This document shows positions 51,400-62,384 of a stretch of 64,000 nt of DNA, piece after piece. The notes under the pieces are model-generated. The model worked only from the letters and a program-made list of their open reading frames with translations. It made no database searches and had not been told where the DNA came from. The position numbers were made by a program, and so were the translations under genes. Every line of letters begins with the position of its first letter. The first letter of the stretch is position 1. The stretch is from G963701675 sp963701675 (GTDB lineage Bacteria > Planctomycetota > Planctomycetia > Gemmatales > Gemmataceae): positions 4,154,001 to 4,218,000 of the forward strand of contig OY969623.1 of assembly GCA_963701675.1 (NCBI GenBank), read 5' to 3'.

Positions 51400-52857
51400 T
51401 TAGAAGCGGAAGTAGATGAACGGGTTGTAGGTGTTGCCGGCGAGCAACATGGCCGAGACCAGTAACAGCAGCAACAACGTCACCACGGGTGTGAAGGCAA
51501 ACACTGGCTCGACCACCCATTGAGCCCATCGCTTTCTGGGAACCAAGGAGCCGATTCGCTCTTGCACGCCGATCAAGAACGGCACGACAGGCATGCAGCC
51601 CAGAACGGCCGCGATGAGGACAAGCTTGACCTGGTTATTCAGGTAGAGGCCGGGACTGAAACGAATCCCGCCGCCATGGCCGAATCCTGCCATCGCCGAC
51701 AAGTAATCAAGCGCGTGTGTCAATGTTGCCGCCTTGAAGAACACCCAGCCGATCATCACGACCAAAACAGCGTAGCTAACACGAAAGGGCAGCCAGGTTC
51801 GCTCCAACAATCTTCCGAGTCCCATGCGCTCGATGACGAGAAACGATCCGTGGAATATTCCCCATACAATGAACGCCCAACTCGCTCCGTGCCATAGGCC
51901 GCACAGGAAGAACACCGTTACGAGGTTCAAGTACGTCCGAGCCTCACCAAATCGGTTTCCGCCGAGCGGGATGTACAAATAGTCGCGATACCAAGTTGAA
52001 AGTGAGATGTGCCAGCGACGCCAGAACTCGGTGATCGATTGGGAGATGTACGGATACCGGAAGTTTTCCTTGAACTGAAAGCCAAACATCTTTGCGAGAC
52101 CGATGGCCATATCGGAGTAGCCTGAGAAGTCGAAATAGATTTGAAGCGTGTAGCAGATGACGCCGAGCCAGGCGACGCGCCATGTGAGTTCATCGGCCGG
52201 CAAGCCGAAGATGGCATCGGCCGGGAACGCCAGCGTGTTGGCCACGATCATCTTTTTTGCCAGACCGATGATGAAGCGGCGGACGCCATCGGCGAAGCCT
52301 TCCAGCGTGACCACACGATCCTTGAGCTGGTGGGCGACATCGTTATAGCGCACGATCGGCCCCGCAATGGACTGCGGAAAAAACGAGATGTAGACCGCGA
52401 AGTCGATGGGATTTGTCAGTGCTGGAACTTCGCGCCGGTAAACGTCGATGACATACGACAGCGCATGAAAAGTAAAAAAGGAAATCCCCAGCGGTAGGTG
52501 CACAGGATCCAAGTGAATGGGGGAAATACCGAGATGCAAGAAGAGACTATTCAGGTTGTTGACGACGAAGTTGGAGTACTTGAAAACTCCAAGCAATCCG
52601 AGATTGGCGAACACCGCGAAACCCAGCGCCACTGCCGCTGCCCGCCGATTCGAAACTCGGTAGATGAGCAGCCCCATCCAATAGTTCAAGATGATCGAAC
52701 TGATGAGCACCAGGATGTAGAGCTTTTCACCCCAAACGTAGAAGAAGAGACTGGCGATCAAAAGAAGAAAGTTCCGCGCCGAGCGCGGGACAACGAAATA
52801 CAGTCCCAATATGAGCGGAAGGAAAAGATACATGAATACGTTGGAACTAAAGAGCAT
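51400..52857 (-). CDS. AlgI-like MBOAT O-acyltransferase
   Basis: A 485-residue polytopic protein with about ten helices. MBOAT features are visible: PLGISFFTFHALSYVIDVYR, SFFPQSIAGPIVRY, FDFSGYSDMAIGLAKMFGF, FWRRWHISLSTWYRDYLYIP, and LCGLWHGASWAFIVWG, where the histidine of WHGASW is the expected catalytic residue. It passes acetyl groups through the membrane for polysaccharide acetylation. It lies upstream of three AlgJ-like genes, the standard partnership. Confidence 0.93.
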   Translation of the reverse strand: MLFSSNVFMYLFLPLILGLYFVVPRSARNFLLLIASLFFYVWGEKLYILVLISSIILNYWMGLLIYRVSNRRAAAVALGFAVFANLGLLGVFKYSNFVVNNLNSLFLHLGISPIHLDPVHLPLGISFFTFHALSYVIDVYRREVPALTNPIDFAVYISFFPQSIAGPIVRYNDVAHQLKDRVVTLEGFADGVRRFIIGLAKKMIVANTLAFPADAIFGLPADELTWRVAWLGVICYTLQIYFDFSGYSDMAIGLAKMFGFQFKENFRYPYISQSITEFWRRWHISLSTWYRDYLYIPLGGNRFGEARTYLNLVTVFFLCGLWHGASWAFIVWGIFHGSFLVIERMGLGRLLERTWLPFRVSYAVLVVMIGWVFFKAATLTHALDYLSAMAGFGHGGGIRFSPGLYLNNQVKLVLIAAVLGCMPVVPFLIGVQERIGSLVPRKRWAQWVVEPVFAFTPVVTLLLLLLVSAMLLAGNTYNPFIYFRF

Positions 52858-52895
52858 AAGACCGTCTCCAAAACTCCTTCACGATGCCCAAGAGC

Positions 52896-55319
52896 TCAGT
52901 TGAGTGCGATTCCACTCCAATAAGACCAATCCCAATTGTCGGTCGTTCCAGGCGGCCTAATCGTGCGCAATCGCAATGCTCCGGCGCCGAGCGACGGGAG
53001 ATTTACGTCAAGCGTTTGCATGCCGCGGTCGGCCGAGACTTTGCAAGGATTCAGGTAACGCTCGAACAGTGTTTGCGTTTCTCCCTCAACCGGAGCGAAT
53101 TCCACCCGGAACAGGACGCCGTCGGTATTGCCAACCTCGTAACCGACGGGCATGATCCCAAATCGGCCGTGCAATCGCCTTGCGGCACGCGGCATGGAGT
53201 ACTTGATCTCGCCCTGGGGATGCACGATCAGCACGTCAGCCCCGCCGTGCCAGTCCATTCCAACGCGAGAATCGGATTGCATCGAATCGGGATAGTCCTT
53301 GAACCCCGGATAAAGGGCGCGGTTAAGGTCGCCCTTGGCGACGTCGGAATGGACAAGATTCGACACGCTCGTGAGTGACACCGTCGCTCGGTTGTGGTAG
53401 CAGCCGGCGTCGTCCGGGTCCTGGCTCAACCAGAATGCCGCGACCTTTCTTCCGGGTGCTCCGCCGTAGAGTTGCACAAAGTCATGGTTGGTCTTTACCA
53501 ACGGGCTGAGAAGGAACTGCGAGCGACCCATGGCGGGCACAAAACGATACTTATCGACGTGGCCTTCCTCGGTACGCACCAAGAGATGGAGCGGCGGTAG
53601 TTTGAAGAACGCCTTCATGAGCGAACCGCGCTTGGTCAGGCGGATGTCGATGGTGGCGATCGTCGGCACGTTCTCGTCGTCGAGTTGAAGGACTTCATCG
53701 AGCCTCACACGGATATCACGGCGTTTGGTCTCGGCGACCGACGCCAGCGGTGCTACAGGTCCGCGTTCGACCAACACGTACCCTTTCTCCGCGAGCACAG
53801 GTCGATAATGGCGACAAATCTCCAGTAATACCTCGCCATCTTCGAGCATTGGAAGCCGGTTGTCGACGGCCTCAAATCGCAAGACAACGAAGCGCGGCGC
53901 ATCGGGCCCTCGGAAGAACCATGCGTTGGCGCCGGCGAGATACGGCGTGTAAGCAAAGTAACTCTGGAATGAAGGTCGAGGGCGCCAATTCATGCCGTTC
54001 AGCAAAAGCAGTCCTTGTTGATGTGAAATTATGTCAACGCTGGAGTCACCGACGGTCTGTTTAATTTGAGGCAGTTCATGGGAAGCCGCTACCTGAGCCC
54101 GCGACGCCTCAAGTCGCTCTTTTTCCAGAAACGGATGAAGGATGGTTTCCACGACGGATTCGTCGTGCTTCACCGCTGCCGCCGCAAGTTCAAGCGGGTT
54201 GTAGCTGCCGCGAAGGTCTTGATGCATCAGCACGGTTTGCATGGCCGCGAAGCTTACCAGTCCGGCGATCAAGAGCGGGGTTACTTGCAGAGGCCGTATG
54301 CTTCTGGAGTACGCAAACAAGCCGTGCGGCAGGTAGCAGACGAGAAAGCCGAGCGCAAAGAAACCAAACGAGTGATGATCGTGGCGAATGAAGCCGTTCT
54401 TCCACATGAGGACAAGGGCGAAGCCAACCAATGGGACGATGGCCACGCTCCGAGGCGAAATCGGAAGCCGCAGCAATTGGCCGATTAAGGCCCCACTGAT
54501 ACACGCAAACACGACAGCAGCCAGAAAACCTTCCACCCATGATCCTTCCAGCGACATCGCCTCGGTGTAACCAGATGCAATTTGCATCGAGCCATAGAGA
54601 TACTCAGGCAGGTGGAGTGGATTCTGCCCAAACACGCACCAGACCAACAAGAAGGCTGCGGCAAAACTACCCACGACCTCGAGCGCCGGCCTTCTATAAC
54701 CTCTCCAAAGCCAGTGCGTGGTCACAACGGCGATCCCTAAGCACGCGTAGGTGAGGAGCGTGAACTTTGTCAATGAGAGGATCGCAATCAAACATGTGCC
54801 AAACAGTCGGAAGCCGCGTGACGCTTTTGCTCCGTCATTAAGTAGCAGAATGCAAGTTGCGAGGATCAAGAAAAGATAGATAACATCGGGCATCGTGGCG
54901 ATCTGACGTCCGACGACTGCGAGTAGGAACAACGCCGCATACCGCACCCAGTGATTGCCCAACGCGGTGGTAAACCGAAAGATGACAATGACGAACAGCA
55001 ACTTGACGACGAGTTCCCAAGCGAGCTTCCACCAGTAGAGGTCTGGGTCATAAACCGAGGACGCAAAGTAACCCAGCGGACCGTACGAGAAGTAATAATC
55101 GTGTCCCGCCTGGAAGCGATGCTTAAGAAAATGTGCCATCGCCTGTGACCACGAGTTATCCCGGTCCACATTCGGCAACTGCGTGGGGAAGTTGATGAAT
55201 GACGCCCAGAGCACGGCGGCGACGAGGCACTGTAAAAACCTAGCGAGGTTTGATGTGGGAGTAGGACGCCAGAGTGCATCGTCAATCGTGCAGGCAGAGG
55301 GGTAGAGACTTGTCTTCAT
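52896..55319 (-). CDS. Large multi-pass membrane protein of the polysaccharide acetylation operon
   Basis: An 807-residue protein. The first about 380 residues carry roughly ten to eleven membrane helices (for example LFVIVIFRFTTALGNHWVRY and GRQIATMPDVIYLFLILATC), resembling a GT-C-type membrane glycosyltransferase or a polysaccharide polymerase. The C-terminal about 400 residues are hydrophilic with beta-rich character. No DD or DxD motif in the first loop was convincing. It is the first gene of the operon that continues with the AlgI-like gene 38 bases away. A role in making or exporting the glycan that is acetylated is inferred from position. Confidence 0.65.
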   Translation of the reverse strand: MKTSLYPSACTIDDALWRPTPTSNLARFLQCLVAAVLWASFINFPTQLPNVDRDNSWSQAMAHFLKHRFQAGHDYYFSYGPLGYFASSVYDPDLYWWKLAWELVVKLLFVIVIFRFTTALGNHWVRYAALFLLAVVGRQIATMPDVIYLFLILATCILLLNDGAKASRGFRLFGTCLIAILSLTKFTLLTYACLGIAVVTTHWLWRGYRRPALEVVGSFAAAFLLVWCVFGQNPLHLPEYLYGSMQIASGYTEAMSLEGSWVEGFLAAVVFACISGALIGQLLRLPISPRSVAIVPLVGFALVLMWKNGFIRHDHHSFGFFALGFLVCYLPHGLFAYSRSIRPLQVTPLLIAGLVSFAAMQTVLMHQDLRGSYNPLELAAAAVKHDESVVETILHPFLEKERLEASRAQVAASHELPQIKQTVGDSSVDIISHQQGLLLLNGMNWRPRPSFQSYFAYTPYLAGANAWFFRGPDAPRFVVLRFEAVDNRLPMLEDGEVLLEICRHYRPVLAEKGYVLVERGPVAPLASVAETKRRDIRVRLDEVLQLDDENVPTIATIDIRLTKRGSLMKAFFKLPPLHLLVRTEEGHVDKYRFVPAMGRSQFLLSPLVKTNHDFVQLYGGAPGRKVAAFWLSQDPDDAGCYHNRATVSLTSVSNLVHSDVAKGDLNRALYPGFKDYPDSMQSDSRVGMDWHGGADVLIVHPQGEIKYSMPRAARRLHGRFGIMPVGYEVGNTDGVLFRVEFAPVEGETQTLFERYLNPCKVSADRGMQTLDVNLPSLGAGALRLRTIRPPGTTDNWDWSYWSGIALN

Positions 55320-55466
55320 GGCGATGGCTGACCACCCCAGCCGTCGGGAACATCATGTGGCTGCGCGGACTCCGGGCGAGGCGATGATACACTGCGGCCG
55401 TGGATCACTGTCAATGCGGATAGCCGGCGAGGCAATATGGGAAAACAAGGAAGACACCCAGGCGCG

Positions 55467-55546
55467 CCGAGCGGCGTAAGCCGCCGGTTGGTCGCCTAGC
55501 TCCGGTTAGACCCGGCCGCTCATGCGGCTCGGCTCGCCCGAGTTTT
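55467..55546. repeat. GC-rich palindromic repeat block
   Basis: Two five-base-arm hairpins, GCGGC-GTAA-GCCGC (55471-55484) and GCCGC-TCAT-GCGGC (55515-55528), in the 225-base gap between two minus-strand genes. The block resembles dispersed GC-rich repeats of planctomycete genomes. It also sits right after the methyltransferase stop, so it may end that transcript. Confidence 0.5.
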
Positions 55547-56668
55547 AGCGCTTGCGAAGGACTGCAAGGTCTTGCTGCCCGACGTAGGCAGGGAGAATCT
55601 TCAGAATCTGAAATCGCCGGCCCCAAGAGCGGCGAATGTAGGGGGCCGTATGGTAGACGTCGTGGTAGTAGTCTTTCTCCGGAAGATCGGCGTCATAGCC
55701 GCCATTCGGTAACGTGATGACGCCACGCAACTTTCGTTCGGCAAACTGATCGACGGAAAGCCCCTTCATCACGGCGGCGCCATCGCCGTGGAACGTCAGC
55801 AGCAATACGGCGCCGGAACGGCAAACTCGGTGAAGCTCATCGAGCCATTCAACTTGTTCGCGTTCCTTCAAGTGTGTGAATACCGAAACGCCGATTACCA
55901 GATCGACCGATGCCGGGGCAAGCGTCGTAGGCGGATGGAGCGGAATACATTCGAAGCGGCCAGTCTGCAGATTCTGCCGGCACCAGCCGACGTTGTCAGC
56001 ATCAACATCTACGCCCAAAAACGATTCGGGGCTAGCTTTTTCGAAATACCGAGCCACGCGACCGCAGCCGCAGCCCCAGTCGAGCGTGTGACGGAAATCC
56101 GAAAACTCTCGACCTACAAACTGGCGAAGTGCGGATTGGAGTCGCATGAAAGTGGTAGCGCCGACGACGCGAAAGTGCTCTTCCAACGGATTCCCGTGAA
56201 CCCGGACGCGCCGCGGAGCATCCGGAATCGCTTCGCCCGGCGTCGGAAAGACGTAAAGGAAGTCTTGGTCGTCACCGAAGAATGGTCGTCCAGTGGCCCG
56301 ATCAATGCAGCGTACGACGATCGACTTCCCCGACATGTCGCCGACGCGTGCCCAGCATGCGAATCCACTGTCACCTGCAAACGGTAAGAACGGAAAGACC
56401 GCGGCGACATCTGGCCGTGCGACGGGATAATGAATTACATCGAACGGGCTTCCGTTGTAAGAAAAAAAGCGCGGGCACGTTCGGCTCCGGAAAGAAGCGC
56501 CCAACCCCACACCTTCATCGTGGCATCGTGAAGGCTGGCGCCTTCCATCGACCATTTTTGGCCGCCACGATGCCATAGCCGTCGGCAGGTGCTTGCCGCG
56601 CTCGTATCTGCAACTAGAAGTCGTTGCCACGAGCCGACGATTCGCCTGAGGGTTCCCGCTAACTGCAT
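55545..56668 (-). CDS. Class I SAM-dependent methyltransferase, frameshifted in an A7 run near 56465
   Basis: The C-terminal 250 residues hold the methyltransferase: TLDWGCGCGRVARYFEKA (motif I), VDLVIGVSVFTHL (motif IV) and VLLLTFHGDG. The start frame runs from ATG 56668 (MQLAGTLRRIVGSWQRLLVA) through KVWGWALLSGAERARAFF and then breaks. The next frame continues as FSYNGSPFDVIHYPVARPDV. Adding one base to the A run at 56462-56468 joins them. The N-terminal domain (GWALLSG..., RPDVAAVFPF, SGFACWA) resembles the beta-rich domain found on some glycosyl- and methyltransferases. It probably modifies a small molecule or glycan. It follows the polysaccharide operon but is a separate transcript. Confidence 0.8.
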
Positions 56669-56806
56669 TCGCGAAGTCCTTCCGTGTCGACCGATGGGTC
56701 TATTTCGCGGGCAGTCGTTTAGCGAGTTGCAGTCGAGGGGTCAACCCGATGCGTGCAAGAAGAGAAAGGGAAAAGGCCGCGTTAGAGCAGCAATGGAAGG
56801 CTAGGA

Positions 56807-56858
56807 AAGCCAAAATCGCCAAGTTAAACGGCGGTTGCCGCCCAACTTGGCGAATTTG
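56807..56858 (-). terminator. Long hairpin downstream of the 51-residue gene
   Basis: Arms of 17 bases (56807-56823 and 56842-56858) pair at 16 positions. An inner CGGCGG/CCGCC pairing is also present. It follows the stop of the minus-strand gene at 56890, so it is placed to terminate it; a short T-rich stretch follows on that strand. Confidence 0.6.
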
Positions 56859-56889
56859 GCAAACGAACACACGCAGAGCACTCTAAGCT

Positions 56890-57045
56890 TTAGTCCCACC
56901 AATGAACCGAGAAGCCGCCACTTCCGGACGTCGCCAACTCGAGGCGCGGACACCCATTGGATTCCAGCCAATCCAGAAGGTCATGCGCTTCGGTTTTGGT
57001 GAGCCCGGATTTCCGCATCGGAGCGGCAAGTGAAACGGCGCACAT
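56890..57045 (-). CDS. Small protein of 51 residues, unknown function
   Basis: From ATG 57045 the product is MCAVSLAAPM then RKSGLTKTEAHDLLDWLESN, GCPRLELATSGSGGFSVHWW. The helix LTKTEAHDLLDWLESNG looks like a real conserved element of small planctomycete proteins, but I cannot name a family. A slightly longer upstream frame is possible (57147). The frame is short, so coding status is moderate. Confidence 0.45.
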   Translation of the reverse strand: MCAVSLAAPMRKSGLTKTEAHDLLDWLESNGCPRLELATSGSGGFSVHWWD

Positions 57046-57449
57046 AGAGTAAAATACGCGGGGCGGGCGGAGGTCCAGCCCTAGTCCGCCCATCCTCCAT
57101 GTCCGGCTTGGCCAACGGCCACGGTTCCCGGGCGAATAGTAGTGCATACCCCACCTCCGTCCAGCCCCGCTGCGGTTGAAAAAGGGTCAACCGCGTCCTC
57201 TTCTTCCTGTTCCCAAGAGAGGGTTCCGATTAATGCCTCGTTCCGGTTCCGCATTCATCGGAATTTGCCGCCTATAGGTATAACGTGATTTGGGGCCAAA
57301 ACCGGACGCGCGACTTCTCAAGTTTTTTGACCAATTCTGCGTTTTCGGTCATAACTTATCAACCATAAATGCGTTACGGCCAAATAATCTTCTGTTGATA
57401 TTTCACAGTCCGATGCAAAATCTGCACGTGCAGCTGCAAGCTTGCGCCC
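57046..57449. other. 404-base region without a confident gene
   Basis: It lies between the start of the 51-residue gene and the stop of the TIGR03067-type gene, both minus strand. It is AT-richer than its surroundings from about 57300 to 57420 and should contain the promoter of the 51-residue gene. No RNA gene or repeat was recognised. Confidence 0.5.
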
Positions 57450-57917
57450 TTATGGATTCTCGCCGCAATCGCCGCCGCTGGCTCCAACCCGCCGAAGCAC
57501 GAGCATCACCTGTTTTTCGGGGTCTCGGAATTCAGTAGGTCGAGAGCTGCCCGTGGCAACGTCAATGGTCAAAACGTTGTCTTCGACGCTATAGATGGCC
57601 AAGAGCGTCTTATCCTCGTTGGGGACTTTCAGGTCAATCCCCTTCGGCGTCGTCGACGGATGTAGGGTGATAACGAAATGATATCCTCCCTTTTCGGGAT
57701 CGGATGCCTTTAGCTTTCCGTCCGCGATTTCGACCTCTCCTCCCAAATCCGTCAGTTGCTTGGCAACGTCCTTGGTGGTATCCGAGGGGGTGTAATACCG
57801 ATGGGCGACAGTCCAACGGCCCTGAAGTAGCGTCGAGTCCCCGCCGTTGTCGTCGGCACGCAAGCCAGACCATGCAAACATCCCCACAGCCATCGCCAGG
57901 ACAAGTAGCCGTTTCAT
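57450..57917 (-). CDS. Secreted TIGR03067-type protein
   Basis: A 155-residue protein from ATG 57917 with a signal peptide (MKRLLVLAMAVGMFAWSGLRA). The mature part begins LLQGRWTVAHRYY and contains GEVEIADGKLKASDPEKGG, STTPKGIDLKVPNEDKTLLA, IYSVEDNVLTIDVATGS and QVMLVLRRVG. This is the pattern of TIGR03067, a domain known mainly from planctomycetes, of unknown function. It lies 31 bases after the TadG-like stop. Confidence 0.8.
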   Translation of the reverse strand: MKRLLVLAMAVGMFAWSGLRADDNGGDSTLLQGRWTVAHRYYTPSDTTKDVAKQLTDLGGEVEIADGKLKASDPEKGGYHFVITLHPSTTPKGIDLKVPNEDKTLLAIYSVEDNVLTIDVATGSSRPTEFRDPEKQVMLVLRRVGASGGDCGENP

Positions 57918-57948
57918 TGGTTCGTTCCCTTCTTTGAGTAAACTTGCG

Positions 57949-59253
57949 TCACTCCACCAGTGCGATATTCGTGGCCGGGCGGTTCGTGGCCCGGCTAGCA
58001 TTCCACGTCAAGTACGAGAACCCCCCGTTCTGAGTGTTTCCATAAAGCTCATGCGCTCCCACGAGCTTGTAGTTTTTGGCAACTAGCTCATTGCAGTTGA
58101 TCGTGCCGTTCCTAGCCCAACAACGAAGCGTGCTTTTCGGAAAGTACTGGATGCCCGTATTCACATCGCCGCTGCCCCAGAAGTCGTAAAAAGCGGTGCT
58201 CGTACAGTCACGGCCTTGAAAAAAGCTAACTCCCGCATGTGTGCCGGTCGACGGCGGCGTGAAGTTGTAATCATTGTTGCTTGGGCATAGCACGATGCCG
58301 TTATCCAAGTTGTACCACTGCTTCAAAAGGGCCGTGTTATTAGCGCCGTTGTGGTAGACGAGCACGCCTTCCGCGTTGACGGTGCCGGGCGTGTTGATCC
58401 AGAAGTTGCCGTTTTCCACGTAGTAGACACCCGGATTCATGGTCACGTTGCCGCCGTCAATGCAGTACAAGCCGTTGGGATAGTATCCCGGGTCGAGTGT
58501 GATGTTGCCTCCGCTCGGGTAGTATCGACTTTGGGTTTTTGTTGGAAGCAAGCTCCGGTCCGGTTCGGCCAACAGGGCGTATGGATCGTTGATGGGCGCG
58601 AGATTGGATTTCGTGGTCGGAGTGAAATTCCCTGACGAATTGCCCACCGCTTGAAGGGCGGCATTCGCCGCCGCGCCGGAACCTTCAACGACTGCCGCCG
58701 TCGCGCTGCTGGAATTCACATGCGTCGTCACCGTGTCTAACGTGAGCGTTGCCGACTTGACCCAAAACGACTTTGGCGCGCTCGGTTCGAGAAGGAGCAT
58801 CGGCCGGAACGGCGCCGTCGCCGCATCGCACGAGGCGACGCTACGAACGGTAACGGTGTTACTGCCCCCGACAATCATGTTGTTGTAAGTGAAACTCAGC
58901 AGTACCTCGACCGAGTTGTTGTTCTGATAGCTCCCGCTGGTCGGCGGACGGTTAACGGTGATCGTGCAATTGCTGGGGTCGACATAGCCATTGTTGCTCG
59001 CGGAAACGTTGGCCGCGTTCTTGATGTCTTGGACGGTAAACGCGGTTCCGTTCGCCTGCGCCTTGGCAAGATAGATGCACCCCGCCAAGGCAGATGCGTC
59101 CGCGCAGTTCTGGGCATGGCGGCGCTGCGACATCATGTTGCCGCTGTCGATGGCCAGCGCGGTAAGGAATAGGATGCCGACGAGGCTGATGCAAGTAAGT
59201 ACCAGGACCGCGCCTGGTCGCCGTCGCGAGTTTCGTTGGTTTTGCACGTACAT
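57949..59253 (-). CDS. TadG-like pilus-assembly/surface protein
   Basis: A 434-residue protein with an N-terminal membrane segment (AVLVLTCISLVGILFLTALA) preceded by basic residues (MYVQNQRNSRRRPG), then the typical IDSGNMMSQRRHAQNCADASALAG. The rest is Asn/Thr/Gly-rich and beta-like, with many short repeats (GGNITLDPGYYPNG, GGNVTMNPGVYYVENGN). TadG proteins stabilise Flp-type pili or surface assemblies. It is the last gene after two TadE-like genes. No Tad ATPase or secretin is in the window. Confidence 0.8.
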   Translation of the reverse strand: MYVQNQRNSRRRPGAVLVLTCISLVGILFLTALAIDSGNMMSQRRHAQNCADASALAGCIYLAKAQANGTAFTVQDIKNAANVSASNNGYVDPSNCTITVNRPPTSGSYQNNNSVEVLLSFTYNNMIVGGSNTVTVRSVASCDAATAPFRPMLLLEPSAPKSFWVKSATLTLDTVTTHVNSSSATAAVVEGSGAAANAALQAVGNSSGNFTPTTKSNLAPINDPYALLAEPDRSLLPTKTQSRYYPSGGNITLDPGYYPNGLYCIDGGNVTMNPGVYYVENGNFWINTPGTVNAEGVLVYHNGANNTALLKQWYNLDNGIVLCPSNNDYNFTPPSTGTHAGVSFFQGRDCTSTAFYDFWGSGDVNTGIQYFPKSTLRCWARNGTINCNELVAKNYKLVGAHELYGNTQNGGFSYLTWNASRATNRPATNIALVE

Positions 59254-59294
59254 GGATTGGGCCCTTTTTCTTCAGTCAAACTTTGGTTGGCAAA

Positions 59295-59732
59295 TTAGTG
59301 TGTAATAAGCATCGTTGTCGACCCGGAGACGTTGAAGTTTCCGAATCCAACAAGACTCCCGAGGCATGGCATGCAGGTGTAAGTGACGGTAACCGTCACG
59401 GGGCTGACGGGATCGTTGTTTCCGTTGCTCCAGCTCGACGTAATGGACAATCGAGCCGGGTCGAGAGCGGGTGCGTTTGTCGTTACGATGCTGGCTACCG
59501 TGGTGTTATTGGCGGTGGGACCCGTCGGCGCTGCGGAGTTGGCCCCGTGCACAATGGCATAACGCGCCCCGGCTCGGGCGGCCTCGGAAACGGTCCCGAA
59601 CGCATAGATTGCTTGAGCGAGATCAATGATGCCCAGCAATACGATCAAGACAACAGGGAGAACGACCGCGAGTTCGGTAACCGTTGTCCCGTGCCGTTTT
59701 GCTTTGGACGAACTGTGTTGGCGATGAATCAT
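59295..59732 (-). CDS. TadE-like pseudopilin (second)
   Basis: A 145-residue protein. The N-terminus has the TadE pattern: KRHGTTVTELAVVLPVVLIVLLGIIDLAQAIYAFGTVSEAAR, with a glutamate followed by a hydrophobic helix, as in prepilin-like proteins. The C-terminal part is beta-rich and has two cysteines (CMPCLGSLVG). It lies 41 bases before the TadG-like start and 28 bases after the first TadE-like stop. Confidence 0.82.
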   Translation of the reverse strand: MIHRQHSSSKAKRHGTTVTELAVVLPVVLIVLLGIIDLAQAIYAFGTVSEAARAGARYAIVHGANSAAPTGPTANNTTVASIVTTNAPALDPARLSITSSWSNGNNDPVSPVTVTVTYTCMPCLGSLVGFGNFNVSGSTTMLITH

Positions 59733-59760
59733 GTCGTAAACTCAGGCGTGCGAGGTACCA

Positions 59761-60177
59761 TCATTCCGGCATCATCTGCATCTCCACCGTCCGGGTCATG
59801 CTGTTGATTGAAAACACATTGAAGATAGACGTTCCCGTCATGTCATAAGTCATGGTCACTTTGATGAACTGCGATCCGGCGTGTGCAACTGTCGTCGCCG
59901 ATACGGTTGGATTGGTGCCGTTTACGTTGGGAAGGTAAGCCATTTCCGTGACGGCAGCGGACCGAATCTTGCTGGAACTGGCCGCCGCAGCCGCACTTGC
60001 CGACCCGTATTGCGCCCCGTTTCGAGCCCCGTTGGTCAGAGCATTGCTGACTTTCGCCAAGCGGCCAATATCCACGATGGCGATCACGAACGTCACTAAT
60101 AGGGGCAGCACGATTGCCGCTTCGACCGCGGCGATGCCTTGGCGTTTGCTGCGACGACTTGCGGATGAACGGACCAT
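59761..60177 (-). CDS. TadE-like pseudopilin (first)
   Basis: A 138-residue protein with the same layout as its neighbour: KRQGIAAVEAAIVLPLLVTF, then VIAIVDIGRLAKVSNALTNG. The glutamate of AAVEAA is the expected fifth-position residue of prepilin-like N-termini. It is the first gene of the TadE-TadE-TadG set. Two TadE copies with one TadG is the usual arrangement. Confidence 0.82.
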   Translation of the reverse strand: MVRSSASRRSKRQGIAAVEAAIVLPLLVTFVIAIVDIGRLAKVSNALTNGARNGAQYGSASAAAAASSSKIRSAAVTEMAYLPNVNGTNPTVSATTVAHAGSQFIKVTMTYDMTGTSIFNVFSINSMTRTVEMQMMPE

Positions 60178-60407
60178 GTCTGCCGAACCTCCGACTGAAT
60201 CCGATTTTCATGCTCCCCGGAACTAGGAGTTGCTTACGATTGAGTGATCCGCCATTTTTTCGGAATTTGTTGATCTCTGCTTGGAATGCTTGGACTTAGG
60301 GTCGCAAAGCCTAACATCAACGAAAGCGAAATGGAGAAAATGGCGGAACGGCGCATCGAAACTTACTACCCCAATTGACTCAGTGTTCGAAAGCGGAGGT
60401 GAGAGAA

Positions 60408-60562
60408 ATGGGGACGAGGCTTGTGCTGGTGGGCTTGATCTCGATCGCGGCCACCGCCCGCTTGCTGGGTGGACTTTCGGGCGACATTCGCGCTCCAAGT
60501 AGCAATGCAGTGCTTCGAGTCTACGAAGCCTTCGAATCTCAAGCTATGCCGCAAAATCGAGA

Positions 60563-60578
<16 letters not shown>
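60408..60578 (+). CDS. Small 56-residue protein candidate with strong ribosome binding site
   Basis: ATG 60408 is preceded by GGAGGTGAG at a good distance. The product begins MGTRLVLVGLISIAATARLL, a possible membrane or signal segment, and ends QAMPQNRDYFKW. It overlaps the icd stop by 16 bases on the opposite strand. Nothing else supports it, so coding is uncertain. Confidence 0.35.
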
Positions 60579-61934
<1,356 letters not shown>

Positions 61935-62042
61935 GGGTGCCCTCTCGGCAGATCGGGTGAATCAAGCTGTGTAAACGGTTTTTTATGACAAAAGGAAGCA
62001 GTCTCAATGAAATAATCTATCTGCTGATGGTGCCAATTGAAG

Positions 62043-62384
62043 TTACGGTTTCAAATGATCTGCCAAACGTTGGCATAGCCGATCAACTCTACCCGAATCA
62101 ACATTCCCGATGACGCCAGTGATTTCGGTCGGATCCGCGGCGTACAGATAACTCAGGCGTATTCCCGACGCCTGGTGCAACCCGCTGGTGGAGAAGTCAG
62201 AATCACTGGCTTGAATGGTCTCATCCCAGTTTGCTTGAAGCTGGTGGAGCTGCGTGCTGATTCCGCACAGGAGCAGATTCTGATATGGGCCGGGGAGGGT
62301 CGCGATAAGGAGGGCCGGTCGAAGCTTCGGCGATCCTCCATCAAACTGGGGTAACCCGATTAGAACAACATCGCCAGGCGTCAC
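62043..62384 (-). CDS. MazF/PemK-family toxin
   Basis: A 113-residue protein with the MazF pattern: PGDVVLIGLPQFDGGSPKLR, PALLIATLPGPYQNLLLCG, SGIRLSYLYAADPTEITGVIG. MazF-type endoribonucleases cut mRNA. Its start overlaps the preceding gene's stop by four bases (62381-62384), the normal antitoxin-toxin arrangement. Confidence 0.82.
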   Translation of the reverse strand: MTPGDVVLIGLPQFDGGSPKLRPALLIATLPGPYQNLLLCGISTQLHQLQANWDETIQASDSDFSTSGLHQASGIRLSYLYAADPTEITGVIGNVDSGRVDRLCQRLADHLKP

